NCBI GenBank assembly: GCA_963739385.1
Contig: CAVUAI010000029.1
Span: 43,170-107,169 of the forward strand
Direction: 5' to 3'
Source: VAZQ01 sp963739385
GTDB lineage: Bacteria; Pseudomonadota; Alphaproteobacteria; Rhizobiales; Xanthobacteraceae
DNA: 64,000 nt
Shown here: one piece after another, positions 25,580-35,698 of the stretch
Numbering within the stretch: the stretch's first letter is position 1
Layout: the number at the start of each line of letters is the position of its first letter
The notes under the pieces: model-generated
What the model was told of the DNA's origin: nothing
Seen by the model: only the letters and a program-made list of their open reading frames with translations
Database searches by the model: none
Translations under genes and position numbers: made by a program

Positions 25580-27202
25580 ATGCCAATCGCCGCCGAAGCC
25601 CGGGCGCCTGCGGCCCGGGCGAGGGAACTCGATCCGCGCGCGGCCGTCGAGGCGATTCCCCGCAGCTACAACTTCGCCGCCGACATCCTCGCGCGCAACC
25701 TCGAGGCCGGCCGCGCCGGCAAGCCGGTCTATCTCGATCCGCGCGGAACCTGGACCTATGGCCAGCTGGCGGAGCGCGTCGACCGCTTCGGCCATGCCTT
25801 GCGTGCGCTCGGCATCCGGCGTGAGGAGCGCATCCTGCTGGCGCTTCTCGACACCATCGACTGGCCCACCGCATTTCTCGGCGCGATCAAAACCGGCGTC
25901 GTGCCCATCCCGGTCAACACCCTGATGACCGAGGACGACTACCGCTTCATGCTGGCCGACAGCCGCGCCAGAGTCCTGGTCGTGTCGGAGGCGCTGTTTC
26001 CCAAATTTGCCAACCTCATCGCCGCGAATCCGGATCTCGCGCACGTCATCGTCTCCGGCGAGAATGCCTGCGGCCACCACCGCTTCGAGGCCCTCATCGA
26101 GAGTGCGGAGCCGCAGTCCTACACCGCGTCGACCACGCGCGACGACATGTGCTTCTGGCTCTACACCTCGGGCTCGACCGGACGGCCGAAGGGCGCCGTC
26201 CATGTCCACGCCAATCTGCGCCTTACTGCCGAACTCTATGCCGGCGGAGTGCTCGGACTGAGCGAAAACGACGTCTGCTATTCGGTCGCCAAGCTGTTCT
26301 TTGCCTATGGCCTCGGCAACGCCATGACCTTCCCCATGGCGGTGGGCGCGACCACCGTGCTTTCGCCCGAGCGGCCGACGCCCGAAGGGGTCGCTGCCAT
26401 CCTGCGGCGGCATCCGGTCACGGTGTTCTATGCCGTTCCGACTTTCTATGCCGCATTCCTGGCCAGCCCCAGCGCGCCGAAACGCGCCGAGGTAAAACTT
26501 CGGTACTGCGTTTCTGCCGGCGAGGCGCTCCCGCCCGACGTCGGACGGCGCTGGAAGGAGCACTACGGCGTCGACGTGCTCGACGGCATCGGTTCGACCG
26601 AGATGCTGCACATCTTCATCTCCAACTACCCGGGCGAGGTGAAATACGGCACGACCGGCAAGCCGGTGCCGGGCTACGACATCCGCCTCGTCGACGACGA
26701 CGGCAACGTCATCACCACCAGAGGCGAGATGGGCGAGTTGCAGGTGCGCGGCCCGACCAGCGCGGTCATGTACTGGAACAACCGCGAGAGGACGCGCGAA
26801 ACCTTCCTGGGCGAATGGACGCGCTCCGGCGACAAATATGTCGAGGACGAGGACGGCTACTACGTCTACTGCGGCCGCCGCGACGACATGCTCAAGGTCG
26901 GCGGCATCTACGTCTCGCCGTTCGAGGTCGAAGGCGCGCTCTGCACTCATCCCGACGTGTTGGAGGCCGCGGTCGTCGCCTGGCCCGACGAGGACGAGCT
27001 GATCAAGCCCAAGGCCTTCGTGGTCCTCAAGGCCGCCGGCGGCGCCTGTGACGAGCTTGCACGCACGCTTCAGGAGCACGTGAAGACCACGCTCGCGCCC
27101 TACAAGTATCCACGCTGGATCGAATTCCGCGTGGATCTGCCGAAGACTGCGACCGGCAAGATCCAGCGCTTCAAGCTGCGGGCCGAAAGCACGCGAGGGT
27201 GA
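25580..27202 (+). CDS. bclA: Benzoate-CoA ligase family protein
   Basis: A 540-aa AMP-forming acyl-CoA synthetase. It has SYNFAADILARNLEAG at the N-terminus typical of benzoate-CoA ligases, the P-loop-like YTSGSTGRPKGAVH, the GIGSTEMLHIFISN aromatic-acid motif, and the C-terminal lysine in LPKTATGKIQR. It activates benzoate to benzoyl-CoA with ATP and CoA, the entry step for the box pathway encoded just downstream. GGGAGG is 11 bases before the ATG at 25580; a GTG at 25553 is in frame but lies upstream of this site. Some homologues accept hydroxy- or aminobenzoates, so the preferred acid is not certain. Confidence 0.88.
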   Translation: MPIAAEARAPAARARELDPRAAVEAIPRSYNFAADILARNLEAGRAGKPVYLDPRGTWTYGQLAERVDRFGHALRALGIRREERILLALLDTIDWPTAFLGAIKTGVVPIPVNTLMTEDDYRFMLADSRARVLVVSEALFPKFANLIAANPDLAHVIVSGENACGHHRFEALIESAEPQSYTASTTRDDMCFWLYTSGSTGRPKGAVHVHANLRLTAELYAGGVLGLSENDVCYSVAKLFFAYGLGNAMTFPMAVGATTVLSPERPTPEGVAAILRRHPVTVFYAVPTFYAAFLASPSAPKRAEVKLRYCVSAGEALPPDVGRRWKEHYGVDVLDGIGSTEMLHIFISNYPGEVKYGTTGKPVPGYDIRLVDDDGNVITTRGEMGELQVRGPTSAVMYWNNRERTRETFLGEWTRSGDKYVEDEDGYYVYCGRRDDMLKVGGIYVSPFEVEGALCTHPDVLEAAVVAWPDEDELIKPKAFVVLKAAGGACDELARTLQEHVKTTLAPYKYPRWIEFRVDLPKTATGKIQRFKLRAESTRG

Positions 27203-27301
27203 GGTTCGTCGTCTCGATCCGTCGCGCGCGAAGCACCGGATCATCGCCCGCATGATCGGGCCATGCGCGGCCTTCGTGTCCAATCGCGCAAAGGGAAAAA
27301 C

Positions 27302-28309
27302 ATGCGGACCAACGTTCTCGGGCGCAGCGGGCTCGCGGTATCCGAGCTTGCCTTCGGCGGCGGGGTCACCGGCGGCATCCTGATCAATGCCGAGGAGGCG
27401 ACGCGCGCCCAGGCGCTGCGCCATGCGGTGGCATCCGGCATCAACTGGATCGATACCGCGCCGGTCTACGGCAACGGCGCATCGGAGGAAACCATCGGAC
27501 GCCATCTCGCGACGCTTTCGCCGCGGCCGCATGTCTCGACCAAGGTGCGGCTCGAATTCGAGGACCTGCACGATATTGCGGGCGCGATCGAGCGCAGCCT
27601 GGAGCAAAGTCTGCGGCGGCTGCAAAGCAGCGCGATCACGCTGTTCCAGCTCCACAATCATCTCGGCTCCGGGGTGGGCGAGCGGCTGGCGCTGACGCCG
27701 CAGCAGGTGCTCGCGCGCGGCGGCGTGGCCGACACCTTTGACCGCCTCAAGGCGCAGGGGCTCGTGCAGGCGATCGGCATGACGGCGGCGGGCAGCACCG
27801 CGGCCTGCCTCGAGGTGATCAACAGCGGCCGGTTCGACACCGCCCAGGTCTATTACAATGCCATCAATCCCAGCGCCGCGTGGCGTCGCCTGCCGGCGGG
27901 CTGGCGGGGTGGGCAGGATCTGTCCGGGATTCTCGCGGCGTGCTCGCAGCAGGACATGGGCGTCCTCAACATCCGCATCTGGGCCGGCGGCGTGCTCGCC
28001 AACCCGGATCCTCCCGACCGCCTGTTCGTCATGACGAGCGATACCGACTTCGCCAACGAGGTGCGCTGCGCCGCCGCGGTGCGCGCCACGCTCGGCGATG
28101 CCTACGGCGCGCCGGCCCAGGCCGCGCTTCGGTTCGTGCTCGCCAACAAGGAGCCGGCGACCCGGGTGATCGGGATTACCGAGATCAAACAGCTCGATGC
28201 GGCGCTCGAGGCCGTGGCCGCGGGCCGCTGCCTGCCGCCGCCGTGTCCAGGCTGGCGGCGCTGTGGGCCAACGGGTTCGCGACGGATTGACCTGACCGCG
28301 TTGACATGA
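27302..28309 (+). CDS. Aldo/keto reductase with a 3'-end frameshift
   Basis: An aldo/keto reductase of the D-threo-aldose 1-dehydrogenase type placed inside the box gene cluster. The Asp/Tyr of the tetrad are in NWIDTAPVYGNG, the Lys in STKVRLE and the His in FQLHNHLG. Homology is good to about residue 308, then the reading frame ends in an unlikely Cys/Pro/Arg-rich tail. The -1 frame from about 28222 gives PLPAAAVSRLAALWANGF and a stop at 28290, which is a normal end for this family. One base, probably a C in GGGCC at 28222-28226, seems to be missing. AAGGG stands before the ATG. Loss of 20 terminal residues may or may not inactivate it. Confidence 0.78.
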   Translation: MRTNVLGRSGLAVSELAFGGGVTGGILINAEEATRAQALRHAVASGINWIDTAPVYGNGASEETIGRHLATLSPRPHVSTKVRLEFEDLHDIAGAIERSLEQSLRRLQSSAITLFQLHNHLGSGVGERLALTPQQVLARGGVADTFDRLKAQGLVQAIGMTAAGSTAACLEVINSGRFDTAQVYYNAINPSAAWRRLPAGWRGGQDLSGILAACSQQDMGVLNIRIWAGGVLANPDPPDRLFVMTSDTDFANEVRCAAAVRATLGDAYGAPAQAALRFVLANKEPATRVIGITEIKQLDAALEAVAAGRCLPPPCPGWRRCGPTGSRRIDLTALT

Positions 28310-28341
28310 ATTATATAGTGCATGAATTATAGTGCAGTGCA
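28301..28341 (+). promoter_or_regulatory. Putative BoxR operator/promoter
   Basis: An AT-rich island in GC-rich DNA just before the regulator gene. It contains TTGACA (28301), a near-duplicate CATGAATTATATAGTG / CATGAATTATAGTG (28305-28334) and three TGCA words at 28319, 28333 and 28338. BzdR/BoxR regulators are known to bind operators built from TGCA repeats, so autoregulation at this site is a reasonable inference. A -10 element is not assigned with certainty. Confidence 0.55.
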
Positions 28342-28358
28342 GAGAATGGACCGCTTGC

Positions 28359-29282
28359 GTGCCTGAAACGGAAGCCTGGAGCAGGATCCAAAAGCGGACG
28401 TCGCCGATTGAGCGCGCCGACTCCGATGCCTTCGTCGCCGCCATCGGCCGTCTGGTGCGGCTCTCTCGCGCCAAGCACGGCGTGACCCGACGCCAACTCG
28501 CCCAGGACTCCGGCACCTCCGAGCGATATCTCGCGCAGATCGAAAGCGGAGAGGGCAATCCGTCCGTGATCGTTCTGCGGTCCATCGCGGAAGCGCTCGA
28601 CGTTCCGATCATCGAGTTGCTCCCACGCAGCAACGGCGGCACCGCAGCCATGACCCATATTCTCGACGTGCTCGGCCGCACGCCGGCGGCGGAGCTTCCT
28701 GCGCTGGCCGAATTGATCGATCGCCACGCCGGGCAGGCGGCCGAGACCGAGCGTGCGCGGCGGATCGCCCTCGTCGGGCTGCGTGGGGCCGGCAAGTCGA
28801 CCTTGGGCCGCAGCCTCGCCGAGCGGCTCGGCTGCCCCTTCATCGAACTCGACCGCCTGGTCGAGCAGGATTACGGCGCGCGCATCCCCGACCTGATCGA
28901 GATGGCCGGGATTGCGACCTTCCGCCGTTACGAGCGCGCCTGCCTCGAGCGCGTGATCGAGGAGCACGACGCCGCCGTGATCGCCACGGCCGGCGGCATC
29001 GTGTCGAACGCGGAGACTTATTCCCTTCTGCTGCGGCGAACCCACGCAATCTGGATCAAGGCGCGGCCCGACGAGCACATGGGGCGGGTAATGGGGCAGG
29101 GCGATTTCCGGCCCATGGCCAAGAACCGCGAAGCCATGGCCGATCTCGTCGCCATCCTCGACGCCCGGCGGGGCGACTATGCGCGTGCCGAGGCCGAGCT
29201 CGATACCTCGGGCGAGACCGTCGAGCACAGTCTCGCAAAACTGCACGACATCGCGGCGCGTTGCCTTGATCGCGGAGCCTGA
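28359..29282 (+). CDS. boxR: BoxR/BzdR-type regulator: XRE helix-turn-helix fused to shikimate-kinase-like domain
   Basis: Regulator of benzoyl-CoA catabolism. The N-terminal XRE domain reads RLVRLSRAKHGVTRRQLAQDSGTSERYLAQIESGEGNPS (written in parts, about residues 30-70). The C-terminal half is a shikimate-kinase-like fold with Walker A GLRGAGKST, which in known BzdR/BoxR senses benzoyl-CoA and relieves repression. Length about 307 aa fits. The start is uncertain: a GTG at 28332 is inside the TGCA-rich operator, so the GTG at 28359 is preferred; neither has a strong ribosome site. It lies in the middle of the box gene cluster. Confidence 0.88.
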   Translation: MPETEAWSRIQKRTSPIERADSDAFVAAIGRLVRLSRAKHGVTRRQLAQDSGTSERYLAQIESGEGNPSVIVLRSIAEALDVPIIELLPRSNGGTAAMTHILDVLGRTPAAELPALAELIDRHAGQAAETERARRIALVGLRGAGKSTLGRSLAERLGCPFIELDRLVEQDYGARIPDLIEMAGIATFRRYERACLERVIEEHDAAVIATAGGIVSNAETYSLLLRRTHAIWIKARPDEHMGRVMGQGDFRPMAKNREAMADLVAILDARRGDYARAEAELDTSGETVEHSLAKLHDIAARCLDRGA

Positions 29283-29313
29283 CGATGAACGCATTGGTGG
29301 CGCAATCACAGCG

Positions 29314-30165
29314 ATGAGCACACTCGCCGACCAGGGCTTCCTGGAGCTCGGCCCGATGCGGCTCGAATACCGCATGATCGGGCCGCGCCCCGACGCGGCG
29401 CCGACCATTGTTCTGCTGCACGAGGGGCTTGGATCAGTCGACATCTGGGGCAGCTTTGCCGAGGATCTCGCGGCCGCCACCGCGACCGGCGTGTTCACAT
29501 ACTCGCGAGCCGGCTACGGCAAGTCCTCGCCCTCGACCTTGCCGCGGCGGGTGTCGTTCATGCACGAGGAGGCGCGCGAGGTGTTGCCGCACGTGCTCGA
29601 CGCGATGGGCTTCCGCCGCGGGCTCCTGGCCGGCCACAGCGACGGCGCCTCGATCGCGGCGATCTATGCCGGCAGCATCCAGGATCACCGCGTGCGCGGG
29701 CTCGCACTCATGGCGCCGCATTTCTTCACCGAGGACATGGGTATCGCCGAGATCGCCCGCGCCAAGGTGGCGTTCGAGTCGGGAGCGTTGCGCACGAAGC
29801 TCGCGCGCCTGCACGCCGATCCCGACAACGCGTTCTACAACTGGTGCGTTCCCTGGCTCGACCCGGAGTTCCGCAAGTGGGATCTCAGCGACGAGCTTGC
29901 CCATATCCGCGTGCCGATGCTGATCGTGCAGGGCGAGGACGACCAGTATGGCACCGCGCGGCAGATCGAGGTGGCGCAGGAGGAATGCTATTGCCCGGTC
30001 GAGGTGGCGCTGCTGCCCAATACCCGGCACGCGCCCCATCGCGAGGCGCCGGCGGCAACCTTGCGCGCGGTCGCCGATTTCACCAACCGCCTGTTACGTG
30101 ATCACCACGAAGGCGATATCGCCGCTCACGCCGAACCCGGGACTGTCCAGGTTCGGTCACGATAA
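29314..30165 (+). CDS. Alpha/beta hydrolase of the box cluster
   Basis: A 283-aa alpha/beta hydrolase. Oxyanion segment LLHEGLGSVDIWG, nucleophile elbow LLAGHSDGASIA (Ser in GHSDG), acid GEDDQYG and catalytic His in NTRHAPHRE are all present. Similar hydrolases are often found in benzoate box operons between boxR and boxC, where a thioesterase or lactonase role is suspected; this is inference. The gene begins 31 bases after boxR and ends 50 bases before boxC, so it is probably in the same transcript. Confidence 0.82.
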   Translation: MSTLADQGFLELGPMRLEYRMIGPRPDAAPTIVLLHEGLGSVDIWGSFAEDLAAATATGVFTYSRAGYGKSSPSTLPRRVSFMHEEAREVLPHVLDAMGFRRGLLAGHSDGASIAAIYAGSIQDHRVRGLALMAPHFFTEDMGIAEIARAKVAFESGALRTKLARLHADPDNAFYNWCVPWLDPEFRKWDLSDELAHIRVPMLIVQGEDDQYGTARQIEVAQEECYCPVEVALLPNTRHAPHREAPAATLRAVADFTNRLLRDHHEGDIAAHAEPGTVQVRSR

Positions 30166-30215
30166 AGGGCCGATGTCGGAAGCATTCGACTTCCGCTCGC
30201 TGAACGAGGAAACCC

Positions 30216-31904
30216 ATGGCCGACGCAGAGCGTAAATTGAGCAACGGCAAGCCCCGGATCGATTTCCAGACCGATCCGTCGAGATACCGCCATTGGAAGC
30301 TTGTGGTCGACGGCGAGGTCGCGACCTTGCTGATGGATGTCGATGAAAAGGGTGCGCTGTTCGAAGGCTATGAGCTCAAGCTCAACTCCTACGATCTCGG
30401 TGTCGACATCGAGCTGGCCGACGCCATCGAGCGGCTGCGCTTCGAGCATCCGCAGGTAAAAGTCATCCTGCTGCGCTCGGGCAAGCCGCGTGTATTCTGC
30501 GCCGGCGCCAACATCCGCATGCTGGCGGGCGCCACCCACGCCCACAAGGTCAATTTCTGCAAGTTCACCAACGAGACCCGCAACGGCCTCGAAGATGCCA
30601 GCGAAGCGTCCGGGCTTTCGACCATCTGCGTCATCAACGGCACCGCCGCGGGCGGCGGCTACGAGCTTGCGCTCGCAGCCGACCACATCATGCTGATCGA
30701 CGACGGATCGTCCTCGGTCTCGCTGCCGGAGCTGCCGCTGCTCGCGGTGTTGCCCGGCACCGGCGGGCTCACCCGCGTCACGGATAAGCGCAAGGTGCGC
30801 CGCGACCGTGCGGACGTGTTCTGCACGACGGAGGAGGGAATCAAGGGCAAGCGCGCGGTGGAGTGGCGTCTGGTCGATGAGGTCGTGCCGGGATCGAAGC
30901 TCGAAGAGACGGTGGCGACGCGCGCGCGCGAGTTCGCCGCCAGGTCGAACCGTCCCGCCGGCGGCAAGGGCATTGCGCTTGCGCCGCTCAAGCGCGAGCG
31001 CTCCGCCGACGCGGTCGCGTATGACACGGTATCGGTCGAATTCCAACGCGGCGAGCGACTCGCCACCATTACCGTGCGCGCACCGGAAGCGCCGCCGCCG
31101 GCATCGTCCGATGCCATGGTCGAGCAGGGCGCGCAGTTCTGGCCACTCAAGCTCGCCCGTGAGCTCGATGACGTTATTCTCGACATCCGCGCCAACGAGT
31201 ACGACGTCGCCGCCATCGTTTTCAAATCGTCGGGCGACCCGGCGCAGGTGCTGGCCTACGACGAGTTCCTTGCCGCCCACAAGGATCACTGGCTGGCGCG
31301 CGAAATCAGAGGCCTGTGGAAGCGCGTGCTCAAGCGGGTCGATCTCACGTCGCGCTCGCTCGTTGCCCTGATCGAGCCGGGCTCGTGCTTCGCGGGGACG
31401 CTGGCCGAGCTCGTATTCGCAACCGACCGCTCCTACATGCTGATCGGCAAGCTTGCCGGCGACAACAAGCCGCCCGCCACGCTTGCGCTGGGCGAGGTCA
31501 ATTTCGGCGCCTATCCGATGTCGAATGGGTTGTCGCGGCTCGCAAGCCGGTTCCTTGCGGATCCTGCCGATCTCGCCAAGGCGAAGGGTGAGATCGGCAA
31601 GATGCTTGACGCCGAGGCGTCGGAGCAGCTCGGGCTCGTAACCTTCGCGCTCGACGACATCGACTGGGAGGATGAGATCCGCGTGTTCCTCGAGGAGCGT
31701 GCAAGTTTCTCGCCGGACGGACTCACGGGGCTCGAGGCCAATCTGCGCTTCGGTGGACCCGAAACCATGGAATCGAAAATCTTCGCCCGCCTCACCGCCT
31801 GGCAGAACTGGATCTTCCAGCGCCCCAATGCGGTCGGCGAGGAGGGCGCGCTGAAACGCTACGGCACCGGCCAGAAGCCGGCATTCGATACGCGCAGAGT
31901 GTGA
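30216..31904 (+). CDS. boxC: 2,3-epoxybenzoyl-CoA dihydrolase (benzoyl-CoA-dihydrodiol lyase) BoxC
   Basis: A 562-aa enoyl-CoA hydratase superfamily enzyme that opens the ring of 2,3-epoxybenzoyl-CoA, giving 3,4-dehydroadipyl-CoA semialdehyde and formate. The crotonase-like motif PRVFCAGANIRMLAG and the oxyanion-hole region NGTAAGGGYELALAADHIML are seen in the first half; the second half repeats a degenerate crotonase fold (GSCFAGTLAELVFA). Length equals known BoxC. GAGGAAACCC precedes the ATG. It lies 61 bases upstream of boxB, which supplies its substrate. Confidence 0.95.
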   Translation: MADAERKLSNGKPRIDFQTDPSRYRHWKLVVDGEVATLLMDVDEKGALFEGYELKLNSYDLGVDIELADAIERLRFEHPQVKVILLRSGKPRVFCAGANIRMLAGATHAHKVNFCKFTNETRNGLEDASEASGLSTICVINGTAAGGGYELALAADHIMLIDDGSSSVSLPELPLLAVLPGTGGLTRVTDKRKVRRDRADVFCTTEEGIKGKRAVEWRLVDEVVPGSKLEETVATRAREFAARSNRPAGGKGIALAPLKRERSADAVAYDTVSVEFQRGERLATITVRAPEAPPPASSDAMVEQGAQFWPLKLARELDDVILDIRANEYDVAAIVFKSSGDPAQVLAYDEFLAAHKDHWLAREIRGLWKRVLKRVDLTSRSLVALIEPGSCFAGTLAELVFATDRSYMLIGKLAGDNKPPATLALGEVNFGAYPMSNGLSRLASRFLADPADLAKAKGEIGKMLDAEASEQLGLVTFALDDIDWEDEIRVFLEERASFSPDGLTGLEANLRFGGPETMESKIFARLTAWQNWIFQRPNAVGEEGALKRYGTGQKPAFDTRRV

Positions 31905-31965
31905 TGCGCCGCCGCGAACCGTTCACCCCCTCCTGAAGGGGAAAGAGAAGAAAGAGGAGGCAGCC

Positions 31966-33414
<1,449 letters not shown>

Positions 33415-33499
33415 GCGGTATTGCGCAGCGGGGTTGTTCGATCGCCGAGAGGTGTGAGCGCGATTGCGGTCGTTCTCCGCCGTTACGGATGGGGCGGGA

Positions 33500-34510
33500 T
33501 CACTCCGCCGCTTCGCCCCGCACCACGCCGTCCCACCACGGGCAGACGCCGGGCGCGAGCTTGTAGTTGCCCTCGATGACATTCACCGGCTTGCGCAGGC
33601 CGGTCGAAGCGGCCTCGATGCGGATCGCCCGCGCCTCGGCACGCTTTTCCGGCGTCATCCACAAGCGGTCGTGGCCCCACATGCTCGGGCCCCAGGTGAC
33701 CTCTTCGGTCTGCCAGTTGTCGACGTCGATGACGCGGCCGCCCCAGCCGTACTCGACCATGAAGCCGGATGGAGAGTTCGAATAGAACGAAGTGACCTCG
33801 TCGTTGATGTGCCGGCCGAGCGTCACGCCGATGCGGCCTTCCTCGCCCAGCGCCAGGTCGTAGCACTGCCCGACGTCATCGAGGCTGAACAGCTCGACCA
33901 TGAGATGGTGGGTGGCGTTGCGGCCGGTCTCGATGAACGCGATCGAGTGATGGCGCGGATTGGCGTGGAAGAAATAGGCGTTAAACGGCCGCACCATGAA
34001 GTCGGAGAGCCGGAAGCCGAGCACGTCGCGATAGAACGGCACCGCGTCGTCGATGTTCTTGACGTGCAGCACCGCGTGGCCCATGCCCAGCGGCCCGGTG
34101 CGGAAACCCGAGATCGAGCGGCCGGGCTTGAACGGATCGCTCGCGGTCTCGGCGCCATGGCAGACTTCGATCCGGTTGCCGAGCGGATCGGCGAGCACAA
34201 TCAACTCCTTCACGCGGCGCTCATCCGCAAGGGCGCGTGAGCCGCGCGCGACTTTCACCCCGGCTCGTTCCAGCCTCGCCGCAAGATTGTTGAGCGTCGC
34301 AGCGTCGGCGACCTCCCAGCCGAAGAAAGCGACGCCCTCGCCGCCGTCCTCGCTGACGACGACGCGCTGCTTGCGGTCATCCATGCGCAACGCGAGACTT
34401 TTTTCGCTCTTGTCGACGAGCTGCATGCCCAGAAATCTGGTGCCGAAGCTGGCCCAATCGTCGAGCGATTTTGCTCGAACACCGACATAACCGAGACCTT
34501 GGATGTCCAT
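33500..34510 (-). CDS. Type I extradiol dioxygenase (BphC / 2,3-dihydroxybiphenyl 1,2-dioxygenase-like)
   Basis: A 336-aa two-domain VOC dioxygenase. It begins IQGLGYVGVRAKSLDDW like BphC and HsaC. The iron ligands are present: His in GMGHAVLHV (about 144), His in ATHHLMVEL (about 208) and Glu in GFMVEYGWG (about 258). The C-terminal WGPSMWGHDRLW is typical of the family. It would cleave a catechol carrying a bulky substituent (biphenyl, steroid or similar). It faces the box operon tail to tail and is transcribed after a Bug uptake gene on the same strand, 145 bases upstream. Confidence 0.85.
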   Translation of the reverse strand: MDIQGLGYVGVRAKSLDDWASFGTRFLGMQLVDKSEKSLALRMDDRKQRVVVSEDGGEGVAFFGWEVADAATLNNLAARLERAGVKVARGSRALADERRVKELIVLADPLGNRIEVCHGAETASDPFKPGRSISGFRTGPLGMGHAVLHVKNIDDAVPFYRDVLGFRLSDFMVRPFNAYFFHANPRHHSIAFIETGRNATHHLMVELFSLDDVGQCYDLALGEEGRIGVTLGRHINDEVTSFYSNSPSGFMVEYGWGGRVIDVDNWQTEEVTWGPSMWGHDRLWMTPEKRAEARAIRIEAASTGLRKPVNVIEGNYKLAPGVCPWWDGVVRGEAAE

Positions 34511-34655
34511 GGGCGGCCTCCGCGGATTCGTTCTACTGATCCTGCATCAAATATGGGCTTTTCGGGCGGTCTTGGCAATTCGGGCACCCGGGGCTGTGAT
34601 CTCATCCGCGTCGCTCAATCGCCTGCATTTAGGCGAGAGCGTGCAGTCCGCGCCT

Positions 34656-35630
34656 TCAATCCTGCGTCGGAATGCGGGCGTCCTTTACGATCTTGGCGAA
34701 TTTTGCGACGTCGGCGCGAAAGCGTGCATCGAACTCGTCCGGTGTGCTGCCGACCGGCTCGTTGCCGCCGGTCTTGAGACGGTCGAGCACGTCGGGCGAT
34801 TTGAGTGCCTTCGCCGTTTCCCGCTGGATCGTCACGACGATGTCGCGCGGCGTGTTCGCCGGCACGAAAAAACCTTGCCAGCTCGAGGACTCGAAGCCCG
34901 ATATAGTCTCTGCGACGGTTGCCACGTCCGGTAGCGCCGGGGCACGCCGGGCGCCCCCGACCGCGAGCGCCTTAAGCAGGCCGTTCTGCACATGCGGGAG
35001 TGTCGTCGCCATTGGCACGACGGCGACCTGGACGTCGCCCGCGATCAGCGCGGCATTGAGCGGGGCGTCGCCGCGATAGGGAACGGGCTGGATGTCGATG
35101 CCCGCGGCGTTCTTGAGCATCTCCATCGTCAGATGCAGCGGATTGCCGATGCCGGTCGAGCCGTAGTTCAGGCTGCCGGGTTTCGCCTTGGCGAGCGCGA
35201 TCAGCTCCGCGATCGAATTGGCCGCGAGCTTCGGATTGGCGGCGATCACGAGCTGCGAGGCAACGACTTGGGTGACCGGAACGAAATCCTTGAACACGTC
35301 GAACGGCAGCGTGCGGTAGAGCGCGGGGCTGATCGCCAGGCCGTTGGTGGTCAGGAGGATCGTATAGCCATCAGGGGCCGCCTTGGCGACGGCGTCAGGC
35401 GCCAGGTTGCCGCCCGCGCCGGCGCGGTTCTCGACCACGACCGGCTGGTTGAACTGCTCGGACAGCTTGCTGCCGACGAGCCGGGCCAGGGTGTCGACCG
35501 CCCCGCCCGCCGCGAACGGCACGAAGATGCGGACCGGGCGGTTCGGATAGCCTTGCGCCGAAGCGGCCTCGAAACTGCCGGGCGCGAGGACGCCCAACAG
35601 GACCGAAAGCGCGAGGGACAGCATCCGCAT
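34656..35630 (-). CDS. Bug-family solute-binding protein
   Basis: A 324-aa periplasmic binding protein with a Sec signal peptide (MRMLSLALSVLLGVLAP to ASAQG). Family motifs: YPNRPVRIFVPFAAGG, the ligand loop NRAGAGGNLAPD, PDGYTILLTTNG and LNYGSTGIGNPLHL. AGGA precedes the ATG at 35630. Ligand is unknown. The BphC-like dioxygenase downstream on the same strand suggests an aromatic carboxylate. No membrane subunits are next to it. Confidence 0.87.
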   Translation of the reverse strand: MRMLSLALSVLLGVLAPGSFEAASAQGYPNRPVRIFVPFAAGGAVDTLARLVGSKLSEQFNQPVVVENRAGAGGNLAPDAVAKAAPDGYTILLTTNGLAISPALYRTLPFDVFKDFVPVTQVVASQLVIAANPKLAANSIAELIALAKAKPGSLNYGSTGIGNPLHLTMEMLKNAAGIDIQPVPYRGDAPLNAALIAGDVQVAVVPMATTLPHVQNGLLKALAVGGARRAPALPDVATVAETISGFESSSWQGFFVPANTPRDIVVTIQRETAKALKSPDVLDRLKTGGNEPVGSTPDEFDARFRADVAKFAKIVKDARIPTQD

Positions 35631-35698
35631 GGCAGTCCTGCCAATTCGTGCTCACCCAAGGCCGCGCAACGCGCCGAAACCGGCAGATGCGACGAATG

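Noticed and set aside
25499..28843. 1114-codon - strand frame over the benzoate ligase, AKR and boxR
   Set aside because: Antisense shadow; the + strand genes have strong family motifs throughout.
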